From the NCBI GenBank assembly GCA_905233755.1, contig CAJODM010000009.1:1-61925 (forward strand): 61,925 nucleotides of DNA, given 5' to 3'. The translations under genes and the position numbers were made by a program. The DNA is from an uncultured Ruminococcus sp. Its GTDB lineage: Bacteria > Bacillota > Clostridia > Oscillospirales > Acutalibacteraceae. Positions 34,025 to 42,365 of this stretch are shown here, in pieces. Under the pieces are notes generated by a model. The model was not told the origin of the DNA and did not search any database. It saw nothing but the letters and a program-made list of their open reading frames with translations. Numbering within the stretch: position 1 is the stretch's first letter; each line of letters opens with the position of its first letter.

Positions 34025-34497
34025 TGGAACCTATCCGATTCATCCTTAACGAAACCGACGTCACCTATGACGGTGACGCCACCGCGCGGCTGCTCGATGT
34101 GCTGCGGGACACCTATCACTGCAAGAGCGTCAAGTGCGGCTGCAAAGAGGGCGAGTGCGGCGCGTGCGCCGTGCTGCTCGACGGGGCGCTCGTGAACGCC
34201 TGCTGTGTGGCGATGGGCGCCGTCGACGGGCGTCGGGTGATGACCGTCGAGGGCTACCGCGAGACAGAGCGGTTCCAAGTCCTCTCGGACGCGTTTGCCG
34301 AGCTGACGGCGGTCCAGTGCGGGTTCTGCATCCCCGGGATGGTGCTCGCTGCCGAGAGCGTTCTCAGCCACAACCCCCACCCCACCGAACAGGAGATCCG
34401 CGTCGGGCTGTCGGGCAACATCTGTCGCTGTACCGGCTATAACGCTATCGTCAACGCGGTCAAGAAAGCGAGCGAGGAGGCGAACGGACTATGGTAA
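34024..34497 (+). CDS. 2Fe-2S subunit of the xanthine dehydrogenase-type hydroxylase
   Basis: A 157-residue electron-transfer subunit with two iron-sulfur clusters: the ferredoxin-like CGCKEGECGACAVLLDG with a further Cys (about residues 37-60), and the helical-domain CGFCIPGM and CRCTGYNAIV (about 100-140). The ATG overlaps the TGA of the catalytic subunit, with AAAGGAGG upstream. It passes electrons from molybdenum to the FAD subunit encoded next, which overlaps it by seven bases. Confidence 0.92.
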   Translation: MEPIRFILNETDVTYDGDATARLLDVLRDTYHCKSVKCGCKEGECGACAVLLDGALVNACCVAMGAVDGRRVMTVEGYRETERFQVLSDAFAELTAVQCGFCIPGMVLAAESVLSHNPHPTEQEIRVGLSGNICRCTGYNAIVNAVKKASEEANGLW

Positions 34498-35309
34498 ACG
34501 GCTATGCTCCCACCTCGTTGCAAGAGGCGCTGACGATCCGCGCTGCGCACGCGGTGATCCCCTATGCCGGCGGCACCGACCTGATGGTGCAGGGCAGAAA
34601 GGGCGTCTTCCTCTTTCTCAACAAGATCGACGAGCTGCGGCGGGTGACGGTCGACGACGACTATATCCGCATCGGAGCGGGCGTGACCTTCACCGAGGCG
34701 ATCGCCCATCCGGATGTGCCCGCGCTGATGAAAGAGGCGGTGTCCGGTATCGCCGCGCCGGCGATACGCAACGCCGGCACCTTTGGCGGGAACCTCGGCA
34801 ATGCATCCGATAAAGCGGACTCTGTGCTGATCGAATATGTCTCAGACGCACTGATCCGGCTGCAGAGCATCACCGGCGAGCGGCTCGTGCCGACCGATCA
34901 GTTCATCCTCAGCCGCGGGGTCAACGCCCTACACGACGACGAGCTGATCGTCGAAGTGTTGCTGCCGCGCGCGGCGTTCGACGCTCAGTACAGCTACCTC
35001 AAGGTCGGCGGCAGGAACGCGCTCGCGATCTCGCATATCGCGTTTGCCGGCCTGTATGATAGTGAGGGCGGACGGGTATCGCGGCTCTCGGCGGCGGTGA
35101 TCGCCGACGCCGGCACGGTGCTGCGGTTTCGCGACCTTGAGCAGCAGCTGGTAGGACTTTCGGTCGACGACGCCCGACAGCAGAAGGAGATATTTCTCTC
35201 GGCGTTCGGCGAGCGTATCGTGCTCGGGCGCGGCCGCGTCTCGGGCGAATACCGCAAGGCCGTATCGCTGAATCTGCTGCGCGACTTTCTGGATCGGTTC
35301 CTCGGCTAA
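34491..35309 (+). CDS. FAD-binding subunit of the xanthine dehydrogenase-type hydroxylase
   Basis: A 272-residue CoxM/XdhB-type flavoprotein. AVIPYAGGTDLMVQGR (about residues 21-36) and RNAGTFGGNLGNASDKADS (about 92-110) are the two FAD-binding stretches of the vanillyl-alcohol-oxidase fold, and SYLKVGGRNALAISHIAFA begins the C-terminal CO dehydrogenase flavoprotein domain. It accepts electrons from the 2Fe-2S subunit. The gene overlaps its upstream partner and is 45 bases from the fused hydroxylase, which lacks its own FAD domain and may share this subunit (inference). Confidence 0.9.
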   Translation: MVNGYAPTSLQEALTIRAAHAVIPYAGGTDLMVQGRKGVFLFLNKIDELRRVTVDDDYIRIGAGVTFTEAIAHPDVPALMKEAVSGIAAPAIRNAGTFGGNLGNASDKADSVLIEYVSDALIRLQSITGERLVPTDQFILSRGVNALHDDELIVEVLLPRAAFDAQYSYLKVGGRNALAISHIAFAGLYDSEGGRVSRLSAAVIADAGTVLRFRDLEQQLVGLSVDDARQQKEIFLSAFGERIVLGRGRVSGEYRKAVSLNLLRDFLDRFLG

Positions 35310-35354
35310 AAGGACGATCCCGCCCGAATCCCCGATGCGAATCAGGAGGTTTCT

Positions 35355-37919
35355 ATGTATATCGTGAACATCAACGGCAAGGACTATGAGTCCGCCCATG
35401 ATAAGAAGCTGCTGCGCTTTCTGCGCGACGACCTGCACCTGACCTCGGTCAAGGACGGGTGCAGCGAGGGCGTATGCGGTACCTGTACCGTTCTCATCGA
35501 CGGCGTCAAGCGCAAGGCGTGCACCGTATCGCTCTCAAAGCTCAGCCACAAGCGCGTGCTCACCGTCGAGGGGATCGACCCCGAAGAGATGCGCGTGTAT
35601 GAGCACTGCTTTGCCGAGGCGGGCGCGGTGCAGTGCGGGTTCTGCATCCCCGGGATGGTCATCGCCGCCAAGTCCTTGCTGGATCGCACCCTCACCCCCA
35701 CCCGCAAAGAGGTGAAAGAGGCGATCAAGGGCAACCTGTGCCGCTGTACCGGGTACAAGAAGATCGAGGACGCCATCCTGATGGCGGCGGACTTCTTCCG
35801 CGAAAAGCGCGCAATCCCCGCGCCGAGGACGGCCCTGCATATGAACGAGCGCGCCAAGCGTATCGACGCGCGCGAGAAGGTGAACGGCAGCGGGGTCTTT
35901 GCCGACGACCTGTATTTTGAGGGGATGCTGTACGCTAAGGGCCTGTATGCCAAGTACCCGCGCGCGCGCATCGACCGCATCGACGTCAGCCGCGCGCTCA
36001 CCCACCCCGACTGTGTCGAGATACTGCTGCGCGACGATGTGCCGCACAACAAGATCGGCCACATCAAGCAGGACTGGGATGTGATGCTGGGCGAGGGCGA
36101 TATCACCAAGTATGTCGGCAACGTGCTCGCGCTGGTCGCGTCGGTGAAGGAGGAGTCTCTGCCCGAGATCCTCTCGCTCATCGAGGTGGACTATACCGAG
36201 CTGACGCCGCTGAACTCGCCGTATGACGCGCTGCGCGGCGACGCGCCGCTGATCCATGAGGACGGCAACGTGATGTCGCGCGCAAACCTCGTGCGCGGCA
36301 ACGCGGACGAGGCGATCCGCACCGCAAAGTACGTCGTCACCCGCAAGTACAAGACCTCGTGGCAGGAGCACGGGTTCATGGAGCCGGAGTGTGCGGTCGC
36401 GCTGCCCGAAGGGGACGGGGTGCTGATCTATACCTCAAGCCAGAGCATCTATGACGTCCGGCGCGAGTGCGCTGCAGCGCTCGGGCTGTCTCAGGAGCAG
36501 GTACATGTGCGCGCTCCGCTGGTGGGCGGGGGCTTCGGCGGCAAGGAGGACATGACCGTCCAGCCGTATGCCGCGCTGATGGCATATATCACGCACAAGC
36601 CCGTCAAGGTGAAGTACAGCCGTCAGGAGTCGCTCGACTATCACGTCAAGCGCCATCCTATGGAGATGGAGTTCACCACCGCCTGTGACGAGAACGGGAT
36701 CCTCACCGGGATGAAAGGCATCATCATCGCCGACACCGGCGCGTACGCGTCGCTCGGCGGGCCGGTGCTGCACCGCGCGTGTACCCATGCCGCCGGACCG
36801 TATAACTATCAGAATATCGACATCTTCGGGATGTCTGTTTATACCAACAACGTGCCCGCGGGCGCCTATCGCGGGTTCGGGGTCACCCAGAGTTGCTTTG
36901 CGACCGAGATGAACATCAACCTGCTCGCCGAGATGGTCGGTATCGACCCGTGGGAGATGCGCCGCCGCAACGCCATCAAGCCCGGCGACATCCTCCCCAA
37001 CGGCCAGACCGCCGATCCCAACACCAACATGGAGGCGTGCCTCGACGCGGTGAAGGACATCTACTATGCCAACAAGTATGTCGGGCTCGCCTGCGGGTTC
37101 AAGAACTCGGGCACCGGCATGGGCAAGAAGGACATCGGCCGCGTGCTGCTGTCGGTGGAGCACGGCAGGGTGCATATCCGCACCTCGGCGGCGTGCATGG
37201 GACAGGGCATCGGACAGATGGTGCTGACCGAGATCTGTCATGTCAGCGGGCTGGATCCCGCGCTGTTCGACTTCGAATCCGCCGATACCGAGCGCACCCC
37301 CGACGCGGGTACCTCGACCGCCTCGCGCCAGACCGTCATGACCGGTGAGGCCGCCCGCAGGGTCGGCGAGAGGCTGCACCTCGCGCTGCAGAAAGCGGGG
37401 TCGCTTTCCGCATTGGAGGGCGAAGAGTTCCTCGGCGAATACAGCGCCAAGACCGACCCGCTCGGCGCGATCAAGGAGAACCCCGTCAGCCATATCTCGT
37501 ACTCCTACGGAGTCCAACTGATCGTGCTCGATGACAACGGCAGGATCACCAAGGCGGTGTCCGCGTTCGACGTCGGCACGCCGGTGAACATCCAGTCCGT
37601 CGAGGGCCAGATCGAGGGCGGGATGGTGATGGGCATCGGCTACGGCGTCACCGAGAAGTTTGAGTGTATCGACGGCTATCCGTCGTCGCGGTTCGGTCGG
37701 ATCGGGTTTATGCGCGCCGACGAAGCCCCCGCGCTCGAGGTCATCCTCTGTCAGCCCGCCGAACACGACAAGCTCCCCTACTCACTGGGCGCGAAGGGCT
37801 GCGGCGAGCTGTGCATGATCCCGACCGCACCGGCGTGCGCGCTGGCATACTATCGCTATGACGGCAGGTTCCGCACCTCGCTCCCGCTCGAGGACACCCC
37901 CTACCGCCCGAGCAAGTAG
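35355..37919 (+). CDS. Selenium-dependent-type xanthine dehydrogenase (fused 2Fe-2S and molybdopterin domains)
   Basis: An 854-residue fusion. Residues 1-160 form a 2Fe-2S module (GCSEGVCGTCTVLIDG, CGFCIPGMVIAAK, LCRCTGYKKIED). The rest is the molybdenum domain: APLVGGGFGGKEDMTVQPYA (near 395), NNVPAGAYRGFGVTQS, AACMGQGIGQMVLTE and the catalytic Glu in GAKGCGELCM (near 815). Length and this domain order match the Se-dependent xanthine dehydrogenase family, which carries a labile selenium ligand on molybdenum rather than selenocysteine, so no in-frame TGA is needed. It lacks an FAD domain. It follows the three-subunit hydroxylase in the same operon with AGGAGG and ends at a repeat-derived terminator. 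Selenium use is from family similarity only. Confidence 0.85.
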   Translation: MYIVNINGKDYESAHDKKLLRFLRDDLHLTSVKDGCSEGVCGTCTVLIDGVKRKACTVSLSKLSHKRVLTVEGIDPEEMRVYEHCFAEAGAVQCGFCIPGMVIAAKSLLDRTLTPTRKEVKEAIKGNLCRCTGYKKIEDAILMAADFFREKRAIPAPRTALHMNERAKRIDAREKVNGSGVFADDLYFEGMLYAKGLYAKYPRARIDRIDVSRALTHPDCVEILLRDDVPHNKIGHIKQDWDVMLGEGDITKYVGNVLALVASVKEESLPEILSLIEVDYTELTPLNSPYDALRGDAPLIHEDGNVMSRANLVRGNADEAIRTAKYVVTRKYKTSWQEHGFMEPECAVALPEGDGVLIYTSSQSIYDVRRECAAALGLSQEQVHVRAPLVGGGFGGKEDMTVQPYAALMAYITHKPVKVKYSRQESLDYHVKRHPMEMEFTTACDENGILTGMKGIIIADTGAYASLGGPVLHRACTHAAGPYNYQNIDIFGMSVYTNNVPAGAYRGFGVTQSCFATEMNINLLAEMVGIDPWEMRRRNAIKPGDILPNGQTADPNTNMEACLDAVKDIYYANKYVGLACGFKNSGTGMGKKDIGRVLLSVEHGRVHIRTSAACMGQGIGQMVLTEICHVSGLDPALFDFESADTERTPDAGTSTASRQTVMTGEAARRVGERLHLALQKAGSLSALEGEEFLGEYSAKTDPLGAIKENPVSHISYSYGVQLIVLDDNGRITKAVSAFDVGTPVNIQSVEGQIEGGMVMGIGYGVTEKFECIDGYPSSRFGRIGFMRADEAPALEVILCQPAEHDKLPYSLGAKGCGELCMIPTAPACALAYYRYDGRFRTSLPLEDTPYRPSK

Positions 37920-37954
37920 CCCATCATTACCATCAATGGGCAGAACAGAAAAAT

Positions 37955-37994
37955 GTCATTCTGACGCAAAGCTCAGAATGACATTTTATTTTTT
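37955..37994 (+). terminator. Terminator of the hydroxylase operon
   Basis: GTCATTCTGA and TCAGAATGAC form a ten-base-pair stem followed by a T-rich tract. The stem is built from the common GTCATTCTGA intergenic repeat. Confidence 0.7.
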
Positions 37995-37995
37995 G

Positions 37996-38094
37996 CTTTA
38001 TAAGAAACTTCTCGCTTCCTATAAAGTGAAAAGATTGATATGCCCACCGATTTTGCAAAAGCAATAATCGGTGATGGCTATACGAAATGCGCGC
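37996..38094 (+). repeat. 99-bp structured intergenic repeat, copy 1
   Basis: This stretch is the same length as, and differs at about seven positions from, 50244-50342. It holds two hairpins: CTTTATAAG../..TATAAAG and CACCGATT../..AATCGGTG. Just after it a third hairpin, GCGCGC-AAA-GCGCGC, extends through GAAA/TTTC pairs. Confidence 0.75.
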
Positions 38095-38121
38095 AAAGCG
38101 CGCTTTCTTGTATGGCGGCTG

Positions 38122-38673
38122 TCAGGATAAGAGCAGCTTTGCATAGAACGCCGTCGCGTTCTGGGCGGCGGTGATGGCGGCGTTGCGGCAGAACCGCTCA
38201 CGCTGCGCGCTGTCGAGTGTCTCATACAGCGATAGCGCGTCGAGATATCCGACAAACCCCACCCCCGCGGGCAGGGTGGCCGACAGCCGCTTTGCGCGCT
38301 GGTAGCCGTAGGAGAAGAGCGCGGGCGACGGCTCGCTGTCGGCGCGCACAAAGCACCCGCGTATCGAGAGATGCCCGAGCGCGCGCAGCAGGGGCTTGAG
38401 CGCGGCGGGATCGTCGAACCCGCCCTTGCCCAGCAGCACGCCGACCGGCACGATCGAGCCCGCGGCGCGGTCGATCACGCGCAGCTCATCGGCGGAAGCA
38501 GCGACACATCGGCACAGCGGCAGCACCTCTGTCAGCCCTTCTGCTGTCGGCGAGAGGTAGTAGATGCGCTCCGGCTCTATCCCCCGCTCATACATAGCGA
38601 GCACCCCGTCTGCGTCATAGACGAGCTCAAAGTCAGCATGCAGCCGTCCGTACCCGTCAGCGATAGGACACAT
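38122..38673 (-). CDS. Unknown protein, weakly like an alanine racemase N-terminal (PLP barrel) domain lacking the lysine
   Basis: A 183-residue soluble protein with a good start (GGAGGTGATGCG then ATG). I do not recognise it with confidence. The layout ADGYGR near the N-terminus, ERIYYLSPTAEGLTEVLPL, CRCVAASADELRVID, VPVGVLLGKGGFDD and LSIRGCFVRAD resembles a shortened fold-type III PLP barrel, with PIADGYGR where alanine racemase has VKADAYGHG, so the PLP lysine would be replaced. The gene is alone and divergent from metG. Confidence 0.5.
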   Translation of the reverse strand: MCPIADGYGRLHADFELVYDADGVLAMYERGIEPERIYYLSPTAEGLTEVLPLCRCVAASADELRVIDRAAGSIVPVGVLLGKGGFDDPAALKPLLRALGHLSIRGCFVRADSEPSPALFSYGYQRAKRLSATLPAGVGFVGYLDALSLYETLDSAQRERFCRNAAITAAQNATAFYAKLLLS

Positions 38674-38729
38674 CGCATCACCTCCGTTTCACGGTTATTA
38701 TATCACAGAATCCGGATGAGGAAAAGTGG

Positions 38730-38759
38730 TTGATTTATCCTGCCGATCTATGGTATAAT
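38730..38759 (+). promoter_or_regulatory. metG promoter
   Basis: TTGATT (38730-38735), spacer 18, TATAAT (38754-38759). The leader is only about 25 bases, so there is no room for a T-box. Confidence 0.75.
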
Positions 38760-38790
38760 AGCGATGTATGAACTTTTAGGAGTGAGAGCT

Positions 38791-40749
38791 ATGTGTGAGA
38801 AGAAGACCTTTTATATCACCACCCCGATCTACTATCCGTCGGGCAACCCCCATATCGGGCACTGCTACACCACCGTGGCGTGCGACTCGATCGCGCGGTA
38901 CAAGCGGATGCAGGGATACGACGTGATGTTCCTCACCGGCACCGACGAGCACGGTCAGAAAATCGAGGAGAAGGCGAAAGAGGAGGGCGTCACCCCCAAG
39001 CAGTATGTCGATGACATCGTCGCCGTCTTCAAGAAGCTGTGGCAGTTCATGAACATAAGCTATGACCGCTATATCCGCACTACCGACGACTATCACGTCG
39101 AGTCGGTGCAGAAGATCTTCAGGGAGCTGTACGACCGCGGCTATATCTACAAGGGCGAGTATAAGGGCAAGTACTGTACCCCGTGCGAGAGCTTCTGGAC
39201 CGAGTCCCAGCTCGTGGACGGCAAGTGTCCCGAGTGCGGCCGCGACGTCATCGAGGCCGCCGAGGAGGCGTACTTCATGAAGATGACACCCTTTGCCCAG
39301 AGGATCGAGGCGCTGCTGACCGAGACCGACTATCTCCGCCCGCGCACCCGTGCGGTGGAGCTTGTGAACAACTTTCTGCAGCCCTCGGTCGACGAGAACG
39401 GCGTGAAGACGTACGGGCTCGAGGATCTGTGTGTCTCGCGCACGAGCTTCTCGTGGGGGATCCCGGTGACGTTCGATCCGGGACACGTCGTCTATGTCTG
39501 GATCGACGCGCTGTCGAACTATATCACCGCGCTCGGGTACGAGAACGAGGCGTTCGACGACTATCGGCGCTACTGGCCCGCCGACGTCCATATGGTCGCC
39601 AAGGACATCATGCGGTTCCATGCGATCATCTGGCCCGCAATGCTCATGGGGCTCGACCAGCCGCTGCCCAAACACCTCGCCGTGCACGGATGGATCACCT
39701 TCAACGGTCAGAAAATGTCAAAGTCGCTGGGCAACGTGGTCGATCCGTTCATCCTCGGGCAGCGGTACGGCGCGGACGCGATCCGCTACCATATCATGCG
39801 CGAGATGGCGCTCGGCGCGGACAGCTCGTTCTCGAACGAGATCATGATCAACCGCATCAACTCCGACCTTGCGAACGGGCTGGGGAACCTGGTGTCCCGC
39901 ACCGTCGCGATGATCGAGAAATACTTTGGCGGCACCTTGCCGTATGATCGGCAGGAGGGCGACTGTGACGCCGACCTCATCGCCGTTGCGACCGCGCTGC
40001 GCGACAAGGTCGACGAGCACGTCGAGAACACCCGGCTCAACCTCGCGCTGGAGGAGATATTCCGGCTAATCAGCCGCGCGAACAAGTATATCGACGAGAC
40101 GATGCCGTGGGTACTCGGAAAGGACGAGAGTAAACGCGCGCGGCTTGCGACCGTGCTGTACAATTTGCTCGAGAGCATCCGGATCGCCTCGACCCTGCTC
40201 TCGGCGTTCATGCCGTCGACCATGCCGAAGGTGTTCGAACAGATCGGCGCGACATCTGTCGCCGTCTATGAGAACGCCGGCAGGTTCGGCGTGCTGCCGG
40301 CGGACGTCACCGTCCGTCGGGGCGAGGTGCTGTTCCCGCGTATCGACGTCGAGAAGGAGATCGACGCGCTCAACGCCATCATCAAGAACAGCGAAACCCC
40401 CGATCGGCCCGCTCTGGTGCACAAGGATACGATCACCATCGATGACTTTGCCAAGATCGAGATCCGGGTTGCAAAGGTGATCGCGTGTGAGAAGGTGAAG
40501 AAGAGCAAGAAGCTGCTGCAGTTCACCCTCGACGACGGCGAGGGCGAGCGGACGATCCTCTCGGGGATCGCCGAGTTCTATGATCCCGCTGCGCTGGTCG
40601 GCAAGAAGATCGCCTATATCGCGAACCTTGCCCCGCGCAAGATGATGGGGATCGAGAGCCGCGGGATGATCCTGTCGGCAGAATCCGACGGCAACGTGCG
40701 GATCGTCGAGATCAACGACGATATCCTCCCCGGCGGCGAGCTCGGCTGA
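38791..40749 (+). CDS. metG: Methionyl-tRNA synthetase
   Basis: A 652-residue class I synthetase charging tRNA-Met. It has the HIGH motif in NPHIGHCYTTVACD (residues about 17-27), a zinc knuckle CTPCESF..CPEC (about 130-150), the WGIPVTFDPGHVVYVWIDAL block, and KMSKS in FNGQKMSKSLGNVVDP (about 310). The last 110 residues (DFAKIEIRVAKVIACEKVKK on) form the EMAPII/Trbp111-like tRNA-binding domain that dimerises the enzyme. The start at 38791 follows AGGAG; earlier ATG is in the leader. tatD overlaps its stop as TGATG, a common metG-tatD operon in Firmicutes. Confidence 0.97.
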   Translation: MCEKKTFYITTPIYYPSGNPHIGHCYTTVACDSIARYKRMQGYDVMFLTGTDEHGQKIEEKAKEEGVTPKQYVDDIVAVFKKLWQFMNISYDRYIRTTDDYHVESVQKIFRELYDRGYIYKGEYKGKYCTPCESFWTESQLVDGKCPECGRDVIEAAEEAYFMKMTPFAQRIEALLTETDYLRPRTRAVELVNNFLQPSVDENGVKTYGLEDLCVSRTSFSWGIPVTFDPGHVVYVWIDALSNYITALGYENEAFDDYRRYWPADVHMVAKDIMRFHAIIWPAMLMGLDQPLPKHLAVHGWITFNGQKMSKSLGNVVDPFILGQRYGADAIRYHIMREMALGADSSFSNEIMINRINSDLANGLGNLVSRTVAMIEKYFGGTLPYDRQEGDCDADLIAVATALRDKVDEHVENTRLNLALEEIFRLISRANKYIDETMPWVLGKDESKRARLATVLYNLLESIRIASTLLSAFMPSTMPKVFEQIGATSVAVYENAGRFGVLPADVTVRRGEVLFPRIDVEKEIDALNAIIKNSETPDRPALVHKDTITIDDFAKIEIRVAKVIACEKVKKSKKLLQFTLDDGEGERTILSGIAEFYDPAALVGKKIAYIANLAPRKMMGIESRGMILSAESDGNVRIVEINDDILPGGELG

Positions 40750-41537
40750 TGGCGGCGATCTTTGACGCGCACGCGCACTATGACGACCGGTGGTTCGACG
40801 ACGACCGCGACGCGCTGCTCTCGGCGATGCCCAACAGCGGGGTCTCCTACATCGTGAATGCCGCCGTCGATCTGCCATCTGCTCAGACGGTGATCGGGCT
40901 GTCGGAGAGATACCCCTTTCTGTATGCCTGTGTGGGGATCCACCCCGAGAACCTCGATAACCTGCCCGACGACTATCTCTCACAGATCGCAGCACTCTAC
41001 CGCCACCAAAAGGTAGTCGCGATCGGCGAGATCGGGCTCGACTATCACTGGGATATCGACCGCGACCGCCAGAGAATCGTGTTCGAACAGCAGCTACAGC
41101 TCTCTAGGGAGCTCGACGCGCCGGTGGTCATCCATGACCGCGAGGCGCACGGCGACGTGATGGCGTGCCTCAGAAAGTACCGCCCAAAGGGGCTGCTGCA
41201 CTGCTACTCGGGTTCGGTCGAAATGCTGAAGGAAGTGGTGCACCTGGGGATGTATATCTCGCTGGGCGGCACCGTCACCTTCAAGAACGCCCGCGTTCCG
41301 GTAGAGGTCGCCGCAGCGGTGCCGCTCGATCGGCTGCTGCTCGAGACCGACGCGCCGTACCTCTCGCCCGTGCCGCACCGCGGCGAGCGCAACGACAGCC
41401 GCAACATCGCCTATACCGCCGCGCGGATCGCCGAGATCCGCGGGATAGAGGTACAAGAGCTGCTGCGGCTCACCTGTGCCAACGCCAAACGATTCTATCA
41501 TCTATCGGCGGATGCTGCAGCTGCGGCAGGATCCTGA
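40749..41537 (+). CDS. tatD: TatD-family metal-dependent hydrolase (DNase)
   Basis: A 262-residue TIM-barrel metallohydrolase. The metal ligands are visible as FDAHAHYDD (residues about 5-13), IGEIGLDYHW (about 93), VVIHDREAHGDV (about 128), LLHCYSGS (about 155) and LLETDAPYLSP (about 203). Family members are 3'-5' exonucleases or aminoacyl-tRNA-associated DNases. It is coupled to metG by overlap and followed by a strong terminator. Confidence 0.93.
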   Translation: MAAIFDAHAHYDDRWFDDDRDALLSAMPNSGVSYIVNAAVDLPSAQTVIGLSERYPFLYACVGIHPENLDNLPDDYLSQIAALYRHQKVVAIGEIGLDYHWDIDRDRQRIVFEQQLQLSRELDAPVVIHDREAHGDVMACLRKYRPKGLLHCYSGSVEMLKEVVHLGMYISLGGTVTFKNARVPVEVAAAVPLDRLLLETDAPYLSPVPHRGERNDSRNIAYTAARIAEIRGIEVQELLRLTCANAKRFYHLSADAAAAAGS

Positions 41538-41549
41538 CAGAAACAACGA

Positions 41550-41588
41550 CCCCTTATGACGGGAGCGATCCGGTCATAAGGGGTTTTT
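41550..41588 (+). terminator. Terminator of metG-tatD
   Basis: CCCCTTATGAC and GTCATAAGGGG form an 11-base-pair stem followed by TTTTT. It may also serve the convergent xth gene. Confidence 0.9.
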
Positions 41589-41597
41589 CTATGGCTA

Positions 41598-42353
41598 TCA
41601 AATCTCGATATCGAGCTCGACCGGACAGTGGTCGGAGCCGAGGATGTCGGTATGGATGTGCGCGCCGGTGATGCGCTCGCGCAGGCGGTCGGAAACGATG
41701 AAGTAGTCGATGCGCCAGCCGGCGTTGTTCGCCCGCGCGTTGAACCGGTAGCTCCACCACGAGTACACACCCTCTTGCTCCGGATAGAGATAGCGGTAGC
41801 TGTCGGTAAACCCCGCATCGAGCAGGGCGCTGAGCTTGCCGCGTTCCTCGTCGGTGAAGCCGGCGTTGCGGCGGTTGCTCTGAGGGTTCTTGAGGTCGAT
41901 CTCCCGATGGGCGACGTTCAGATCGCCGCAGAAGATAACCGGCTTGTCCCTGTCGAGTGCCCGGATGTAGGCGAGAAAGTCGTCCTCCCACCGCATCCGA
42001 TAATCGAGCCGGCGCAGCTCGTTCTGGGCGTTCGGGGTGTAGACCGTGACAAGGATGAACCCGTCATACTCGAGCGTGATGACCCGTCCCTCGAGGTCGT
42101 GTTCCTCGATCCCGATACCGTAGCGCACCGACAGCGGCGGCGTACGGGTAAAGATCGCGGTGCCGGAGTAGCCCTTCTTCTCGGCATAGTTCCAGTAGCT
42201 CTCATAACCGTCGAAACTAAGGTCGAGCTGGCCCTCCTGCAGCTTGGTCTCCTGCAGGCAGAAGACGTCCGCGTCGAGCGCAGAGAACACGTCCTCGAAC
42301 CCTTTCTTGACAACGGCGCGCAGTCCGTTGACGTTCCATGATATCAGCTTCAT
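41598..42353 (-). CDS. xth: Exodeoxyribonuclease III (AP endonuclease)
   Basis: A 251-residue EEP-fold DNA repair enzyme. [12 protein letters not shown] at the start, [12 protein letters not shown] (metal Glu near residue 35), [32 protein letters not shown] (Asp/Asn near 148), [19 protein letters not shown] and [13 protein letters not shown] (catalytic Asp-His at the end) are all intact. It cleaves DNA at abasic sites. It is 12 bases after murF, the last gene of the wall-precursor operon. Confidence 0.95.
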   Translation of the reverse strand: MKLISWNVNGLRAVVKKGFEDVFSALDADVFCLQETKLQEGQLDLSFDGYESYWNYAEKKGYSGTAIFTRTPPLSVRYGIGIEEHDLEGRVITLEYDGFILVTVYTPNAQNELRRLDYRMRWEDDFLAYIRALDRDKPVIFCGDLNVAHREIDLKNPQSNRRNAGFTDEERGKLSALLDAGFTDSYRYLYPEQEGVYSWWSYRFNARANNAGWRIDYFIVSDRLRERITGAHIHTDILGSDHCPVELDIEI

Positions 42354-42365
42354 CTATCGTCCCTC

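Noticed and set aside
36435..37766. 443-codon open frame antisense to the Se-dependent-type xanthine dehydrogenase
   Set aside because: Low-complexity mirror of a real gene without a ribosome-binding site.
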